NCBI RefSeq assembly: GCF_000374305.1
Contig: NZ_KB894098.1
Location: forward strand, 248,001-312,000
Reading direction: 5' to 3'
Length of the DNA stretch: 64,000 nt
Source of the DNA: Actinomadura flavalba DSM 45200
GTDB taxonomy: Bacteria; Actinomycetota; Actinomycetes; Streptosporangiales; Streptosporangiaceae
In this document: piece by piece, positions 17,431-27,291 of the stretch
How positions within the stretch are numbered: the first letter of the stretch is position 1
Layout of the letters: each line of letters opens with the position of its first letter
Notes under the pieces: generated by a model
Database searches by the model: none
Seen by the model: the letters and a program-made list of their open reading frames with translations, nothing else
Told to the model about the DNA's origin: nothing
Position numbers and translations under genes: made by a program

Positions 17431-18366
17431 TCAGCGCCGCTCGTGCGGCGGGTTGTCGCCGCCGGAGTGGAACGCGCCGGTGGCGGAGTGCTGGACCTGC
17501 TGGGAGTGCTGCGGCTCGCCGGGCGGCGGGAACGGGTTGGCACCGGTCGGACCGGCGCCCGGACCCGCGACACCGCGGTTGTCGTTGTGCGGGATCGCGT
17601 TCTGCGGACCGGTCTGCGGGCCGCCCTGCTGGATGGACGCCTGGACGGCGGCCTGCACCGGGAACCCGCCGGTCTCGTTGCCGCCGGCCTCCAGGTCGCG
17701 GAGCTGGCTCTCCAGGTAGACCTTGAGGCGGCTGCGGTACTCGCGCTCGAAGCCGCGCAGGTGGTCGACCTCGCGGTCGAGCTCCTCGCGCTGCTGCACG
17801 AGCGAGCCCATGACCTGGCGGTGCCGCTCCTGGGCGTCGCGGTCGAGCGCCTCGGCGCGGCCCCGCGCCTCGGAGACGATCTGGTCGGCCTGGCGGCGCG
17901 CCTTGCCGAGGATCTCCTCGGCCTCACGGCGGGCGCGGCCGAGCGTCTCGTCGGCCTCGCGGCGCGCGTCGGCGATCGCCTGGTCGGCGGTCTGCTGCGC
18001 GAGCGCCAGCACGCGGGCGGCGGTGTCCATGTTGTCCTCGCCGGACGGCTGGGACATGCCGAGACCGGCGCCCAGCGGGGCGGGCTCGGGCTCCGGCTTG
18101 GGCTGCGGCACCGGCTCGGGCCGGGGAGGCTCGGGGATGGACTGCACGTCGGGCTTGGGCTCGACGATCGGGGCCGCCATGGCGGGCACCTTGCCGCGCA
18201 GGCACTCGGCCAGCTTGGCGCGCAGCTCCTCGTTCTCCTGGATGAGGCGGTCGAGCTCGGACTCGACCTCGTCGAGGAACGCGTCCACCTCCTCCTCGTC
18301 GTACCCCGGCCTCAGCCGGGTCGTGCTGAACTGCTTGTTCCGCACATCGGCGGGTGTCAGCGGCAT
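17431..18366 (-). CDS. divIVA: DivIVA/Wag31 polar growth protein
   Basis: DivIVA marks curved membrane and directs polar cell-wall synthesis in actinobacteria. The product is 311 residues. The N-terminal membrane-binding domain starts MPLTPADVRNKQF and contains RPGYDEEEVDAFLDEVE, the family signature. A Pro and Glu-rich spacer (about 65-100) is followed by a long coiled coil rich in Ala, Glu and Arg (about 115-235) and an Asn, Gln, Pro-rich tail. ATG at 18366 is used rather than an upstream in-frame start, since MPLTP is the conserved first segment. Last member of the dcw cluster. Confidence 0.96.
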   Translation of the reverse strand: MPLTPADVRNKQFSTTRLRPGYDEEEVDAFLDEVESELDRLIQENEELRAKLAECLRGKVPAMAAPIVEPKPDVQSIPEPPRPEPVPQPKPEPEPAPLGAGLGMSQPSGEDNMDTAARVLALAQQTADQAIADARREADETLGRARREAEEILGKARRQADQIVSEARGRAEALDRDAQERHRQVMGSLVQQREELDREVDHLRGFEREYRSRLKVYLESQLRDLEAGGNETGGFPVQAAVQASIQQGGPQTGPQNAIPHNDNRGVAGPGAGPTGANPFPPPGEPQHSQQVQHSATGAFHSGGDNPPHERR

Positions 18367-18415
18367 GTTCGTCTCCTTGGCGCGCTTGGAGTCTTTCCCC
18401 AAGGACGGTATCCGA

Positions 18416-18700
18416 TCAGAGCCTCTGCACGAAGATGATCAAGATCCAGACCACAAGGATGAGGAAGGTGAAGCTGAGGTCCAGGGCCACGTTACCCAGA
18501 CGGACCGGGGGGATGAAACGCCTCAGCAGTTTCAGTGGGGGGTCCGTCACGGTGTAGACGGCCTCGGCGATCACGAGAACCACTCCGGTGGGCCGCCACG
18601 ACCGGGCGAACGACTGGAGGATCTCCAGGATCAGCCTCCCGATGAGGAACAGGAGGAAGAGGTACAGCAGTGCGCTGAGCACCTGTCCGACGATAGTCAC
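18416..18700 (-). CDS. YggT-family membrane protein
   Basis: A 94-residue YggT protein with two hydrophobic helices (about 3-25 and 68-92) and the family motif TDPPLKLLRRFIPPVRLG between them. YggT proteins lie between sepF and divIVA in most actinobacteria and may help division or osmotic adaptation; the exact role is unknown. The gap is 22 bases from sepF and 49 from divIVA, so it is probably one transcript. Confidence 0.95.
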   Translation of the reverse strand: MTIVGQVLSALLYLFLLFLIGRLILEILQSFARSWRPTGVVLVIAEAVYTVTDPPLKLLRRFIPPVRLGNVALDLSFTFLILVVWILIIFVQRL

Positions 18701-18722
18701 GGCCTACTCTCACCTGTGGCTG

Positions 18723-19259
18723 TCAGCTTTGGTTGAAGAACCCACGTTCTGCCATCCGGGCCTTGTCCTCGGCGGTCACCTCCACGTTGGCGGGCGACAG
18801 CAGGAACACCTTGTTCGTAACACGCTCGATGCTCCCGTGCAGCCCGAACACCAGACCCGCCGCGAAGTCGACGAGACGCTTGGCGTCGCTGTCGACCATC
18901 TCGGTGAGGTTCATGATCACCGGGGTGCCCTCACGGAAGTGCTCCCCGATGGTCCTGGCCTCGTTGTAGGTCCTGGGATGCAGCGTAGTGATGCGGGCGA
19001 GGTCGGTGGTACCGGACTCGTAGAGTGCCACGGAGCGACGCTCGGCGGGGGCGGGAAGCGGATGGTCGCGTTCGCGCTCCACGGCCTCGTCGGCTCGGGT
19101 ATGCTGACCGCCGGAATCGTCCAGGGAGCGGCGCCCCTGCACCAGGTCGGCCTCGTCGTCGTAGACGTCGTCATCGTCGTAGTCGGCGTACTTGTCGCCG
19201 TAGCGGTCGTCCTCGACCAGGCCGAGGTAGACCGCCATCTTGCGCATCGCGCTGGCCAT
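18723..19259 (-). CDS. sepF: SepF cell-division protein
   Basis: SepF anchors FtsZ to the membrane, which matters here because no ftsA is present. The product is 178 residues. The amphipathic N terminus [17 protein letters not shown] is the membrane-binding helix. An acidic Asp and Tyr-rich linker follows (about 20-60), and the conserved C-terminal domain (about 85-170) has [21 protein letters not shown] and KVFLLSP. The ATG at 19259 is chosen because it opens this helix. It is placed between yggS and yggT. Confidence 0.96.
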   Translation of the reverse strand: MASAMRKMAVYLGLVEDDRYGDKYADYDDDDVYDDEADLVQGRRSLDDSGGQHTRADEAVERERDHPLPAPAERRSVALYESGTTDLARITTLHPRTYNEARTIGEHFREGTPVIMNLTEMVDSDAKRLVDFAAGLVFGLHGSIERVTNKVFLLSPANVEVTAEDKARMAERGFFNQS

Positions 19260-19368
19260 GTGCCCTCTCCTCGTCCTGGTGACCGCGGCCTCCGGCGCGC
19301 CCGGCGCCGCGGATGATGCTTTGCGCTTGTCAGGGGCCTGCCACGTCGCAGGGCCCACCCGGGGGACA

Positions 19369-20070
19369 TTACCTGACGATTGCCCGTCGGCCTCCGAGCA
19401 ACGCCGTACCGACCCGCAGGTGTGTCGCGCCGCACGCGACCGCCTCCTCCAGATCGCCGCTCATTCCCGCCGAGACGACCGTCGCGTCCGGGTGCCGGGC
19501 GCGCAGGTCGGCCGCGACGGCCGCCAGCCGCTCGAACGCCGGACGCGGCGCGGCGCCGAGCGGCGCCACCGCCATCACGCCGCGCAGGCTCAGCGCGTCC
19601 GCGGCGGCGATCCGGTCGGCCAGCCCGGCGACGTCGGCCGGGGCGGCTCCCCCGCGTCCGGGCTCGTCGTCCAGGGAGACCTGGATCAGGCACTCCAGCA
19701 TGCGCCCGGCGTTCTGCGCGGCCGCGGACAGCGCCGTGACGAGACGCGCCCGGTCGACCGACTGCACGACGTGGGCGTAGCCCGCGACCGACTTCGCCTT
19801 GTTCGTCTGGAGCTGCCCGACGAAGTGCCACGTCAGTGGGAGGTCGGCGGTGGCCTCGGCCTTGGGCCGGGCGTCCTGGTCGCGGTTCTCCGCGACCTGG
19901 GTGAGCCCGAGCCCGGCCAGCAGCCGCACGTCCGAGGCGGGGAACGTCTTGGTGACGGCGATGAGCGTGACGTCGCCGGGGTCGCGCCCGGCGGCGGCGC
20001 ACGCCGCGGCGATGCGGGCGCGGACGTCGGCGAGGTTGGCCGCCAGCTCGGCGGCGCGCCCGCCGCTCAC
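19369..20070 (-). CDS. yggS: YggS/PLPBP-type PLP homeostasis protein
   Basis: A 233-residue pyridoxal-phosphate-binding protein of the YggS/PROSC family, which keeps PLP balanced and has no known catalytic reaction. It shows [12 protein letters not shown] with the PLP lysine, [19 protein letters not shown], and [27 protein letters not shown] at the phosphate site (quoted in parts). The GTG at 20070 overlaps the pgeF stop by four bases. It is in the standard ftsZ-pgeF-yggS-sepF order. Confidence 0.95.
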   Translation of the reverse strand: MSGGRAAELAANLADVRARIAAACAAAGRDPGDVTLIAVTKTFPASDVRLLAGLGLTQVAENRDQDARPKAEATADLPLTWHFVGQLQTNKAKSVAGYAHVVQSVDRARLVTALSAAAQNAGRMLECLIQVSLDDEPGRGGAAPADVAGLADRIAAADALSLRGVMAVAPLGAAPRPAFERLAAVAADLRARHPDATVVSAGMSGDLEEAVACGATHLRVGTALLGGRRAIVR

Positions 20071-20801
20071 CGGGCGTCCTCGCGCAGCCAGACGAAGCCC
20101 GCGAAACGGCCGGTGAGGCCGTCGCGGCGGTAGGAGAACAGGCCGGGGTCCTCCAGGGTGCAGCGGGGGTCGACCGAGACGCCGGTGACCCCGGCGCGGG
20201 CGAGCTGCCCGGCGATCCCGGCGCGCAGGTCGAGGGCGGGGGTGCCCCGGCGCGTGGTCGCGGCGCTGCCGGGGACGGCGGCGGCGACCTCGTCGCGCAT
20301 CGCGGCGGGCACCTCGTAGCAGCCGCCGCACGCGGCGGGACCGATGGCGGCGGTGACGCGGGCGGGGTCGGCGCCGAGGCCGGTCATCGCGTCGAGCAGG
20401 GCGGGCACGACGCCCGCGGCGGTGCCGGGGCGGCCCGAGTGGGCGGCCCCGACGACACCGGCGGCGGCGTCGGCGAGCAGGACGGGGGCGCAGTCGGCGA
20501 CGAGGACCGCGAGGGTGACGCCGGGCCGGTCGGTGACGACGGCGTCGACGGGGGGAAGTTCGGGGCCGGGGCCGGTGACGTGCGCGACGTCGGCGCCGTG
20601 GACCTGCCGCATCCACACGGTGCGGGCGGCGTCGGTGCCGAGCGCCGCGGCGGCGCGGTGCCGGTTGCCGGTGACGGCGGCCGGGTCGTCACCGACGGCG
20701 CCGCCGAGGTTGAGCGAGGCGTACGGGGCGGTGCTGACGCCGCCGGCGCGGCCGGAGAACCCGGCACCGATCCCGGCGCCGAGCGCGACCGCCGTGATCA
20801 C
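20067..20801 (-). CDS. pgeF: PgeF/YfiH-type peptidoglycan editing factor (laccase domain)
   Basis: A 244-residue multicopper-oxidase-like (DUF152) protein. Relatives remove wrong L-Ser from UDP-MurNAc or act as purine nucleoside enzymes. Metal-site marks are [23 protein letters not shown] and [13 protein letters not shown]; the usual GWRG of the last motif reads GRPG, as in several actinobacteria. The GTG start shares a GTGA overlap with the ftsZ stop, and the stop shares another with yggS. Confidence 0.94.
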   Translation of the reverse strand: MITAVALGAGIGAGFSGRAGGVSTAPYASLNLGGAVGDDPAAVTGNRHRAAAALGTDAARTVWMRQVHGADVAHVTGPGPELPPVDAVVTDRPGVTLAVLVADCAPVLLADAAAGVVGAAHSGRPGTAAGVVPALLDAMTGLGADPARVTAAIGPAACGGCYEVPAAMRDEVAAAVPGSAATTRRGTPALDLRAGIAGQLARAGVTGVSVDPRCTLEDPGLFSYRRDGLTGRFAGFVWLREDAR

Positions 20802-22252
20802 TTGAGGAAGTCGGGGACGTCGAGGTCGTCGTCCTCGTCGAACACCACGGGCCGGCGGCGGGACGGCGCGTCGCCGCCGCGCCCGGCGGGCTGCTCGCCG
20901 GACGAGCGCGGCCCCGGCGCGCGGGGCGCGTCGTCACGCCGTTCGTCGCGGTTCTCGGCGGGGGCGGGCACCGGCTCGGGCCGCGACGGCGCCGCCTCCT
21001 CGCGCGCCGGGGCCGGCGGCGGCGCCGGAGCCGGGGCGGGCTGCGGCGCGGGCGCCGCCTGCGACGGCTCGGGACGCGGCGGCTGCGGCGCGGCGGCGGC
21101 CTGCGCCACCGACTGCTGCGGCGGCGGGGTCGGCTGCGTCGGCGCCTCGGCGCGCCCGACCCGGCTCGGGATCGGGTTGGCCGGGGTGCTCGGCGTCGGC
21201 GTGGGCGCGGACGCCGGGGCCGGTGTCGCGGGCGGCGGTGCCGGACGCGGTGGCGGCGGCGTCGCGCGGCGCGGTTCGGCGGCGGGCCCGGCGGGCTTGC
21301 CGGGGCGCAGCTCGTCGAACCCGGCGGCGATGACGGTGACGCGCACCTCGTCGCCGAGGGCGTCGTCGATGACGGCGCCGAAGATGATGTTCGCGTCGGG
21401 CGCGGCGGCGTTGGAGACGAGCTGCGCCGCCTCGTTGATCTCGAACAGGCCGAGGTCGGAGCCGCCGGAGATCGACAGCAGGACGCCGTGGGCGCCGTCG
21501 ATGCTGGCCTCCAGCAGCGGGCTGGAGATCGCCATCTCGGCGGCGGCGACGCTGCGGTCGTCGCCGCGCGCGGAGCCGATGCCCATGAGCGCCGAACCGG
21601 CGCCGGACATGACGGACTTCACGTCGGCGAAGTCGAGGTTGATCAGGCCCGGCGTGGTGATCAGGTCGGTGATGCCCTGAACACCGGACAGCAGGACCTG
21701 GTCGGCGGCCTTGAACGCGTCCAGGACGCTGACCTGCCGGTCGGAGATCGACAGCAGCCGGTCGTTGGGGATGACGATGAGGGTGTCGACCTCGTCGCGC
21801 AGGGTCTCGATGCCGGCCTCGGCCTGCATCGCGCGGCGCTTGCCCTCGAAGGAGAAGGGCCGGGTGACGACGCCGATCGTCAGCGCGCCGAGGGACCGGG
21901 CGATGTTGGCGACGACGGGCGCGCCGCCGGTGCCGGTGCCGCCGCCCTCGCCCGCGGTGACGAAGACCATGTCGGCCCCCTTGAGGACCTCCTCGATCTC
22001 CTCGCGGTGGTCTTCGGCGGCCTTGCGGCCGACGTCGGGGTTGGCGCCGGCGCCGAGGCCGCGGGTGAGTTCCCGGCCGACGTCGAGTTTGACGTCTGCG
22101 TCACTCATCAGCAGCGCCTGGGCGTCCGTGTTGATCGCGATGAACTCGACGCCCTTGAGTCCCTCCTCGATCATCCGGTTGACGGCGTTGACGCCGCCGC
22201 CGCCGATGCCGACGACCTTGATGACCGCGAGGTAGTTCTGCGGTGCTGCCAC
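20798..22252 (-). CDS. ftsZ: FtsZ division-ring GTPase
   Basis: FtsZ polymerises into the septal ring. The product is 484 residues. The tubulin signature GGGTGTGG is at 103-110, and the catalytic T7 loop is [12 protein letters not shown] Pro, Ala and Gln-rich linker runs from about 320 to 470, longer than in many species, and the tail ends DLDVPDFLK, the conserved partner-binding peptide for SepF and others. GTG at 22252 follows GGAAAGG at about ten bases; the longer upstream frame lies in leader DNA. A separate promoter region of 378 bases precedes it. Confidence 0.98.
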   Translation of the reverse strand: MAAPQNYLAVIKVVGIGGGGVNAVNRMIEEGLKGVEFIAINTDAQALLMSDADVKLDVGRELTRGLGAGANPDVGRKAAEDHREEIEEVLKGADMVFVTAGEGGGTGTGGAPVVANIARSLGALTIGVVTRPFSFEGKRRAMQAEAGIETLRDEVDTLIVIPNDRLLSISDRQVSVLDAFKAADQVLLSGVQGITDLITTPGLINLDFADVKSVMSGAGSALMGIGSARGDDRSVAAAEMAISSPLLEASIDGAHGVLLSISGGSDLGLFEINEAAQLVSNAAAPDANIIFGAVIDDALGDEVRVTVIAAGFDELRPGKPAGPAAEPRRATPPPPRPAPPPATPAPASAPTPTPSTPANPIPSRVGRAEAPTQPTPPPQQSVAQAAAAPQPPRPEPSQAAPAPQPAPAPAPPPAPAREEAAPSRPEPVPAPAENRDERRDDAPRAPGPRSSGEQPAGRGGDAPSRRRPVVFDEDDDLDVPDFLK

Positions 22253-22371
22253 GAGGAGGGGCCTTTCCGCTCGCTCTGTTCGCGCGGCCCGGACCGGTGG
22301 GCCGGGTCCGCGCGGTGTTCTGACGTGTGTCCGGACGGGGCGGGGGTACGGCGGTCGCCGCAAACCCTCAC

Positions 22372-22384
22372 CCTCAACTTGAGG
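22372..22384. promoter_or_regulatory. Perfect 13-base inverted repeat upstream of ftsZ
   Basis: CCTCAA-C-TTGAGG at 22372-22384, about 120 bases before the ftsZ start and just downstream of the suggested promoter. The half-site resembles MerR/SoxR-type operators but the centre is shorter. The regulator is unknown. Confidence 0.5.
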
Positions 22385-22417
22385 CTTACAGTTATGTCAA
22401 CCTCTCCACTGATACGG

Positions 22418-22447
22418 ACAGTAGGGCGGCCTTACCGCCAGGGTCAA
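22418..22447 (-). promoter_or_regulatory. Probable sigma-70-like promoter of ftsZ
   Basis: On the minus strand a -35 TTGACC (22447-22442) and -10 TACTGT (22423-22418) are separated by 18 bases. A transcript would start near 22411, giving a leader of about 160 bases. A further TTGACA lies at 22400-22395 without a good -10. The rest of the 378-base gap 22253-22630 shows no gene. Confidence 0.45.
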
Positions 22448-22630
22448 CTAACCTGCCGCCAACTGCGTCGGCGTGTCGCACAGGGCACGACTTGCCTGGT
22501 TGGTGCCGGTACTGTCCCCAGCTCATGCCGCCTCAACCCCCGCGTTCGGGCCGACCGTTCCAGCGTGCCCCATCCGGGAGCCATCGTCGGCGCGACACAC
22601 GGGCCGCACCGGACCCGGCCTGCGGGCTCC

Positions 22631-23371
22631 TCACCGCGTCGTGACCACGTCGGGTGAGCTGACGTCCACCGTCCGGGGTCCGTCCGCGCCCGCCGAGCGC
22701 AGCAGCGCCGCCGCCAGCCGGGCCTTCTCGGCCGACCGGTCCGGCGATCCCCAGACGATCGTCACCCCGTCCCTGAGCCGCAGCGACACCGCCTCCGGGC
22801 TGGGCGCCGCCACCTCGGCGACCGTGCCGCGCAGCGGCGCGGGCAGGTCGCGCACCACGCGCAGCGCGGCCAGCGTGGACGGGTCGGACGGGCCCGGCGC
22901 GGCCACGGTCAGCAGCGGCAGCGCGGCCGGGCGCTCGACGCCGTCGAGCACGGTGACGCCGCCCTTGTCGAGCTGGAAGTGCCGTCCGTTGCGGGCGACG
23001 GCCGCGATCGGGACGCGCTCGCGGACCCGGATGCGGATCGTCGCGGGCCAGCTCCGCTCCACCCGCGCCGACTCCACCTGCGCCAGCCGCTCCACCCGCG
23101 CCCGCACGTCCCCGGTGCCGAGCCGCACCATCGGCACGCCCAGCCGCACCCCGGCCGCCGCGACGACGCGGTCGCGCGGCGCCAGCTCGGTGCCGCTGAC
23201 CTCGACGTGCCGCACGACCAGCAACCGCGAGCCGAGCAGGACCCAGCCGGACGCGCCGAGCACCGCGCACACCAGCAACGTGACGAACAACGCCTTCCAC
23301 CGGCCGGGCCGCCCCCTGCGGGCGGCCGGTTCGCGGTCTCGGGGTCGCGGCCTCGGGCGCGTCTGCGTCAT
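22631..23371 (-). CDS. ftsQ: FtsQ/DivIB division protein
   Basis: FtsQ is a bitopic divisome protein that links FtsL and partners to the septal synthase. The product is 246 residues: an Arg and Pro-rich cytoplasmic tail (1-25), one membrane helix (about 27-48), then the POTRA domain beginning VRHVEVSGTEL (about 52-120) with VERSWPATIRIRVRERVP, and the beta domain. It lies between murC (55-base gap) and ftsZ (378-base gap), the normal dcw order. Confidence 0.95.
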   Translation of the reverse strand: MTQTRPRPRPRDREPAARRGRPGRWKALFVTLLVCAVLGASGWVLLGSRLLVVRHVEVSGTELAPRDRVVAAAGVRLGVPMVRLGTGDVRARVERLAQVESARVERSWPATIRIRVRERVPIAAVARNGRHFQLDKGGVTVLDGVERPAALPLLTVAAPGPSDPSTLAALRVVRDLPAPLRGTVAEVAAPSPEAVSLRLRDGVTIVWGSPDRSAEKARLAAALLRSAGADGPRTVDVSSPDVVTTR

Positions 23372-23426
23372 GGGTCCAGCATGGACGGCGCGCGCCGCCG
23401 CGTGCGGGAGCCCACGCCCGGCCCGG

Positions 23427-24839
23427 TCACGACGTGGCCGAGACGGCGTCCAGGACGAGCGGCCCGAGGCGGGTGACGTCGCCCGCGCCGAGCGTGATCA
23501 CCAGGTCGCCGCGCCGGGCCAGCCCCGCGACCAGCGCGGGCACGGCGTCGAAGTCGGGCGCGTAGACGGTCTCGGTCGCGGCGGGCACCCGGTCCGCGAC
23601 GAGCTGCCCGGTGACGCCGGGTTCGGGGTCCTCGCGGGCGCCGTAGACGTCCAGGACGACGGCGACGTCGGCCAGCCCGAGCGCCGCGCCGAACTCCTCG
23701 GCGAAGAACCGGGTGCGGCTGTACAGGTGCGGCTGGAAGACCGCGACGATCCGGCCCTCTCCCCCGCGCTCGCCGAGGTAGTCGCGGGTGGCCGACAGGT
23801 CGGCCGACAGCTCGGTCGGGTGGTGGGCGTAGCTGTCGAACACCTCGACGCCGCCCGCCGAGCCCTTGCGCTCCAGCCGCCGCATCGCGCCGCCGAACTC
23901 GCGCAGCCCCTCGCGGACGGCGTGCAGGTCGAGTCCGAGCGCCCGCGCGACCGCGACGCACGCGGTGGCGTTGTGGGCGTTGTGCCGGCCGGGCACGCCG
24001 AGCGCGACGTCCCCGACGCCCGGGATGGTGAACACCGAGCCGAGCCCGCGCGGCGTGAACGCCGTGGTGCGCAGGTCGGCGTCCGCGGCCTCGCCGTAGG
24101 TGAGGACGGTCAGCCCGCGCCCGCGCGCCCGGTCGGCCAGCTCCCGCACGACGGGGTCGTCGGCGGACGCCACGAGCGTGCCGCCCGGGACGATCCGGTC
24201 GACGAACCGGGCGAAGTTCTCCTTGACCTCGTCGAAGCCGCCGTAGTTGTCGAGGTGGTCGGCCTCGACGTTGGTGATGACGGCGATCGACGGGCTGTAG
24301 CGCAGGAACGAGCCGTCGCTCTCGTCGGCCTCGGCCACGAACACGTCGCCGGTGCCCTCGTCGGCACCGAGCCCGGTGGTGACGAGCTGCCCGCCGATGC
24401 AGTACGACGGGTCGGCTCCGGCGCGCTGGAGCGCGACGGTCAGCATGGACGTCGTGGTCGTCTTGCCGTGCGTGCCCGCGATGGCGACCGCGCGGCGGTC
24501 GGCCATGAGCGCGGCCAGCGCCTCGGACCGGTGCAGGACCCGCAGTCCCCGGCGCCGCGCCTCGGCCAGCTCGGGGTTGGACTCGCGCACGGCGGTCGAC
24601 ACCACGACGGTGTCGGCGTCGCCGAGGTGCGCGGCGTCGTGCCCGACGTCCACCTTCGCGCCGAGCGCGGCGAGCTGGCCGAGCAGCTCGCCGTCGCGGG
24701 CGTCGCTGCCCGACACGGGCAGGCCCCGCCGCAGCATGATCCGGGCGATGCCGGACATGCCCGCACCGCCGATCGCGATGAAGTGAATCCTGCCGAGGTC
24801 CTCGGCCGGCGGCACGCCGCCGGAAACTGTCGAGCTCAT
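23427..24839 (-). CDS. murC: UDP-N-acetylmuramate-L-alanine ligase
   Basis: MurC adds L-alanine to UDP-MurNAc using ATP in the cytoplasm. The product is 470 residues. Marks are IGGAGMSGIARIML at the UDP-binding N terminus, the ATP loop GTHGKTTTTSML, EADESDGSFL, NVEADHLDNYG, and DSYAHHPTE in the C-terminal domain. ATG at 24839 follows GAAGGA, so the longer upstream frame is not used. The gap is 47 bases from murG and 55 to ftsQ. Confidence 0.97.
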   Translation of the reverse strand: MSSTVSGGVPPAEDLGRIHFIAIGGAGMSGIARIMLRRGLPVSGSDARDGELLGQLAALGAKVDVGHDAAHLGDADTVVVSTAVRESNPELAEARRRGLRVLHRSEALAALMADRRAVAIAGTHGKTTTTSMLTVALQRAGADPSYCIGGQLVTTGLGADEGTGDVFVAEADESDGSFLRYSPSIAVITNVEADHLDNYGGFDEVKENFARFVDRIVPGGTLVASADDPVVRELADRARGRGLTVLTYGEAADADLRTTAFTPRGLGSVFTIPGVGDVALGVPGRHNAHNATACVAVARALGLDLHAVREGLREFGGAMRRLERKGSAGGVEVFDSYAHHPTELSADLSATRDYLGERGGEGRIVAVFQPHLYSRTRFFAEEFGAALGLADVAVVLDVYGAREDPEPGVTGQLVADRVPAATETVYAPDFDAVPALVAGLARRGDLVITLGAGDVTRLGPLVLDAVSATS

Positions 24840-24886
24840 CGAGTCCTTCTGTGTTGAATCGCCGCGCCCTCCGGCGCGGCGGGCCG

Positions 24887-25984
24887 TCAGCCCTGCCGGT
24901 GGGCGTTGCGGACGACCTCGTACACCATCTGGGCGAGCGCGACGTCGGCGTCGCGGCGGCCCATCCGGCCGGCGGCCTCGGACATGGCGGCGACGCGGCC
25001 CGGGTCGGCCAGGACCGGCAGCAGGTGCTGCGCGATCCACTCGGGGCTCAGCTCGGCGTTGTCGACGAGCAGCCCGCCGCCCGCCGCGACGATCGGCTCG
25101 GCGTTCAGCGCCTGCTCGCCGTTGCCGATGGGCAGCGGCACGTACACCGCCGGGAGGGCCACGGCGGCCAGCTCCGCGCAGGTCATGGCCCCGGCGCGGC
25201 ACATCGCCATGTCGGCGGCGGCGTAGGCCAGGTCCATCCGGTCGCAGTACGGGATCGTGACGTACTGCGGGCCGCCCGGCGGCGCCGGTTCGGGCTGCTC
25301 GGTGTTCTTGGGGCCGACGATGTGCAGCACCTGGATGCCCGCCTGCCGGAAGAACGGCGCGGCGGCGACGGCGGCCTGGTTGAGCGAGCGGGCGCCCTGC
25401 GAGCCGCCGAAGATCAGCAGCGTCGGCAGGTCGGGCAGCAGGCCGAAGTAGGAGCGGGCCTTGTCGCCGAGGGCGAGCCGGTCCAGCGTGGCGATCTCGC
25501 GGCGCAGCGGGATGCCGACGAACCGGGCGCCGGGCAGCGGCGAGTCGTGGTGGGAGACCGCGACGTTCTCGGTGAACCGGGCGCCGAGCTTGTTGGCCAG
25601 GCCCGGCTTGGGGTTGGCCTCGTGCACGATGATCGGCACCTTGCGCTTGCGCGCGGCCAGGTAGCCGGGGGTGGCGACGTAGCCGCCGAAGCCGACGAGG
25701 ACGTCGGCGCGCGCCTGGTCGAGGACGCCCGCCGCCGCGTTGATCGCGCCGCGCAGCCGGCCCGGGACGGTCAGGAGCTGCGGGGTGAGCGTGCGGGGCA
25801 GCGGCACCGGCGGGATGAGCGCGAGCTCGTAGCCGCGTTGCGGGACGAGCCGGGTCTCCAGTCCGCGTTCGGTGCCGAGGCAGACGATCCCGGTCTGCGG
25901 GTCGTCGCGGCGCAGGGCGTCGGCGAGGGCCAGTGCGGGCTCGATGTGTCCGGCGGTGCCGCCGCCGGCCAGGACAACCCTCAT
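24887..25984 (-). CDS. murG: MurG lipid II synthase (GlcNAc transferase)
   Basis: MurG transfers GlcNAc from UDP-GlcNAc onto lipid I to make lipid II at the inner face of the membrane. The product is 365 residues. It opens MRVVLAGGGTAGHIEPALAL with the G-loop, has VGFGGYVATPGYLAA (second G-loop) and FGGSQGARSLN (third), and CRAGAMTCAELAAVALPAVYVPLP near the nucleotide site. It sits 47 bases after ftsW. The upstream in-frame extension is shadow sequence through ftsW and murD. Confidence 0.97.
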   Translation of the reverse strand: MRVVLAGGGTAGHIEPALALADALRRDDPQTGIVCLGTERGLETRLVPQRGYELALIPPVPLPRTLTPQLLTVPGRLRGAINAAAGVLDQARADVLVGFGGYVATPGYLAARKRKVPIIVHEANPKPGLANKLGARFTENVAVSHHDSPLPGARFVGIPLRREIATLDRLALGDKARSYFGLLPDLPTLLIFGGSQGARSLNQAAVAAAPFFRQAGIQVLHIVGPKNTEQPEPAPPGGPQYVTIPYCDRMDLAYAAADMAMCRAGAMTCAELAAVALPAVYVPLPIGNGEQALNAEPIVAAGGGLLVDNAELSPEWIAQHLLPVLADPGRVAAMSEAAGRMGRRDADVALAQMVYEVVRNAHRQG

Positions 25985-26031
25985 GCTCGTTGACAACTCC
26001 TCATCAGGCTGGGATGCGGTGGGGGGATGTT

Positions 26032-27285
26032 TCAGCGTCGTGCCAGGCCCAGCCAGCTTAGGGCCCGGGACGCCGGGCCGGGGCCCCGTGCGGCCAGCGC
26101 CTGCCGCGCGCCGGGCTCGCGTTTGGCGAACGACAGCAGCATCCCGAGCGTGAACAGCGTCGGGATCAGCGACGATCCGCCGTAGGAGACCAGCGGCAGC
26201 GGGATGCCCGTGACGGGGACCACGCGGATGACGGCGCCGATGTTGACGATGGCCTGGACGAGCAGCCACGCGGTCCCGGCGGCGGCGACCAGCCGGGTGA
26301 AGGGGTCTTTGACGCGGCGGGCGACGCGCAGCCCGGCGTAGGCGAGCAGCCCGAACAGGCCGAGGACGACGAGGGTGCCGACGAGCCCGAGCTGCTCGCC
26401 GACGATCGCGAAGATGAAGTCGGTCTCGGGGTGCGGCAGGAACCCCCACTGCGCGCGTCCCTCCCCGAGCCCGGTGCCGAACCAGCCGCCGGACGCGAGC
26501 GCGTACAGGCCCTGGGTGGTCTGGTAGTTGATGCCCTGGGCGTGCTGCTCGGAGGTGTCGAGGAAGCCGGTGACGCGTTCCATCCGGTACGGCGCGACGA
26601 CGATGAGGATCGACACCAGCAGCCCGACGATGCCGAGGACGCCCGCGAACAGCCGGGCGGGCGCGCCGACGACCCACAGCAGCGTCAGGAAGATCGTCAA
26701 CAGGACGAGCGTGGTGCCGAGGTCGTCGCCGAGCATGACGAGCAGCACGAGCAGGCCCGCGGCGGGCAGCAGCGGCATGAGCAGCGGGCGCCACTCGTTG
26801 AGCTGGCCGAGCCGGTCCTTGCGGGCGAGCAGGTCGGCGCCCCACAGCACGAGCGCGAGCTTGGCCGGTTCGGACGGCTGGAGCTGGAGCGGTCCGAGGT
26901 GGATCCAGCGGACGGCGCCGTTGACCTCGACGCCGAGCACGAGGACGAGCAGCAGCAGGACGTAGGACAGCAGCAGCAGCGGATAGGCGAAGGTGCGGAA
27001 CACCTTGACCGGCATCCGCGACGCCGCCCACATGGCCGCGAGCCCGACCGCGACCCACAGCACCTGCTTCTGCACGAGCGTGTAGGGCGAGCCGGTGGCC
27101 TGGAGCTGTTCGACGGTGGACGCCGACAGCACCATCGTCAGGCCGAGCGCCAGCAGCATGAACGTGCAGCCGAGCAGCAGGTAGTAGGAGGTGAGGGGGC
27201 GGTCGAGCAGGCCGACGAGGGTGGCGATCTGCTCGCGCGGCCCCGGCCGGGCGGGCCGCTCCCGGGGCGTCGTCGCGGCGCTCAC
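26032..27285 (-). CDS. ftsW: FtsW septal peptidoglycan polymerase (SEDS)
   Basis: FtsW is the SEDS glycosyltransferase that polymerises lipid II at the septum with FtsI. The product is 417 residues with ten helices. Typical blocks are GAVRWIHLGPLQLQPSEPAKL, the catalytic region before SEQHAQGINYQ, HPETDFIFAIVGEQLG, and the final loop LPLVSYGGSSL. GTG start at 27285, six bases after the murD stop. A basic cytoplasmic tail of about 25 residues precedes the first helix. Confidence 0.97.
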   Translation of the reverse strand: MSAATTPRERPARPGPREQIATLVGLLDRPLTSYYLLLGCTFMLLALGLTMVLSASTVEQLQATGSPYTLVQKQVLWVAVGLAAMWAASRMPVKVFRTFAYPLLLLSYVLLLLVLVLGVEVNGAVRWIHLGPLQLQPSEPAKLALVLWGADLLARKDRLGQLNEWRPLLMPLLPAAGLLVLLVMLGDDLGTTLVLLTIFLTLLWVVGAPARLFAGVLGIVGLLVSILIVVAPYRMERVTGFLDTSEQHAQGINYQTTQGLYALASGGWFGTGLGEGRAQWGFLPHPETDFIFAIVGEQLGLVGTLVVLGLFGLLAYAGLRVARRVKDPFTRLVAAAGTAWLLVQAIVNIGAVIRVVPVTGIPLPLVSYGGSSLIPTLFTLGMLLSFAKREPGARQALAARGPGPASRALSWLGLARR

Positions 27286-27291
27286 GGCGGC

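Noticed and set aside
17413-17431. ATCGCC/GGCGAT hairpin at the end of divIVA
   Set aside because: The stem is only six pairs and touches the divIVA stop codon; too weak to call a terminator.
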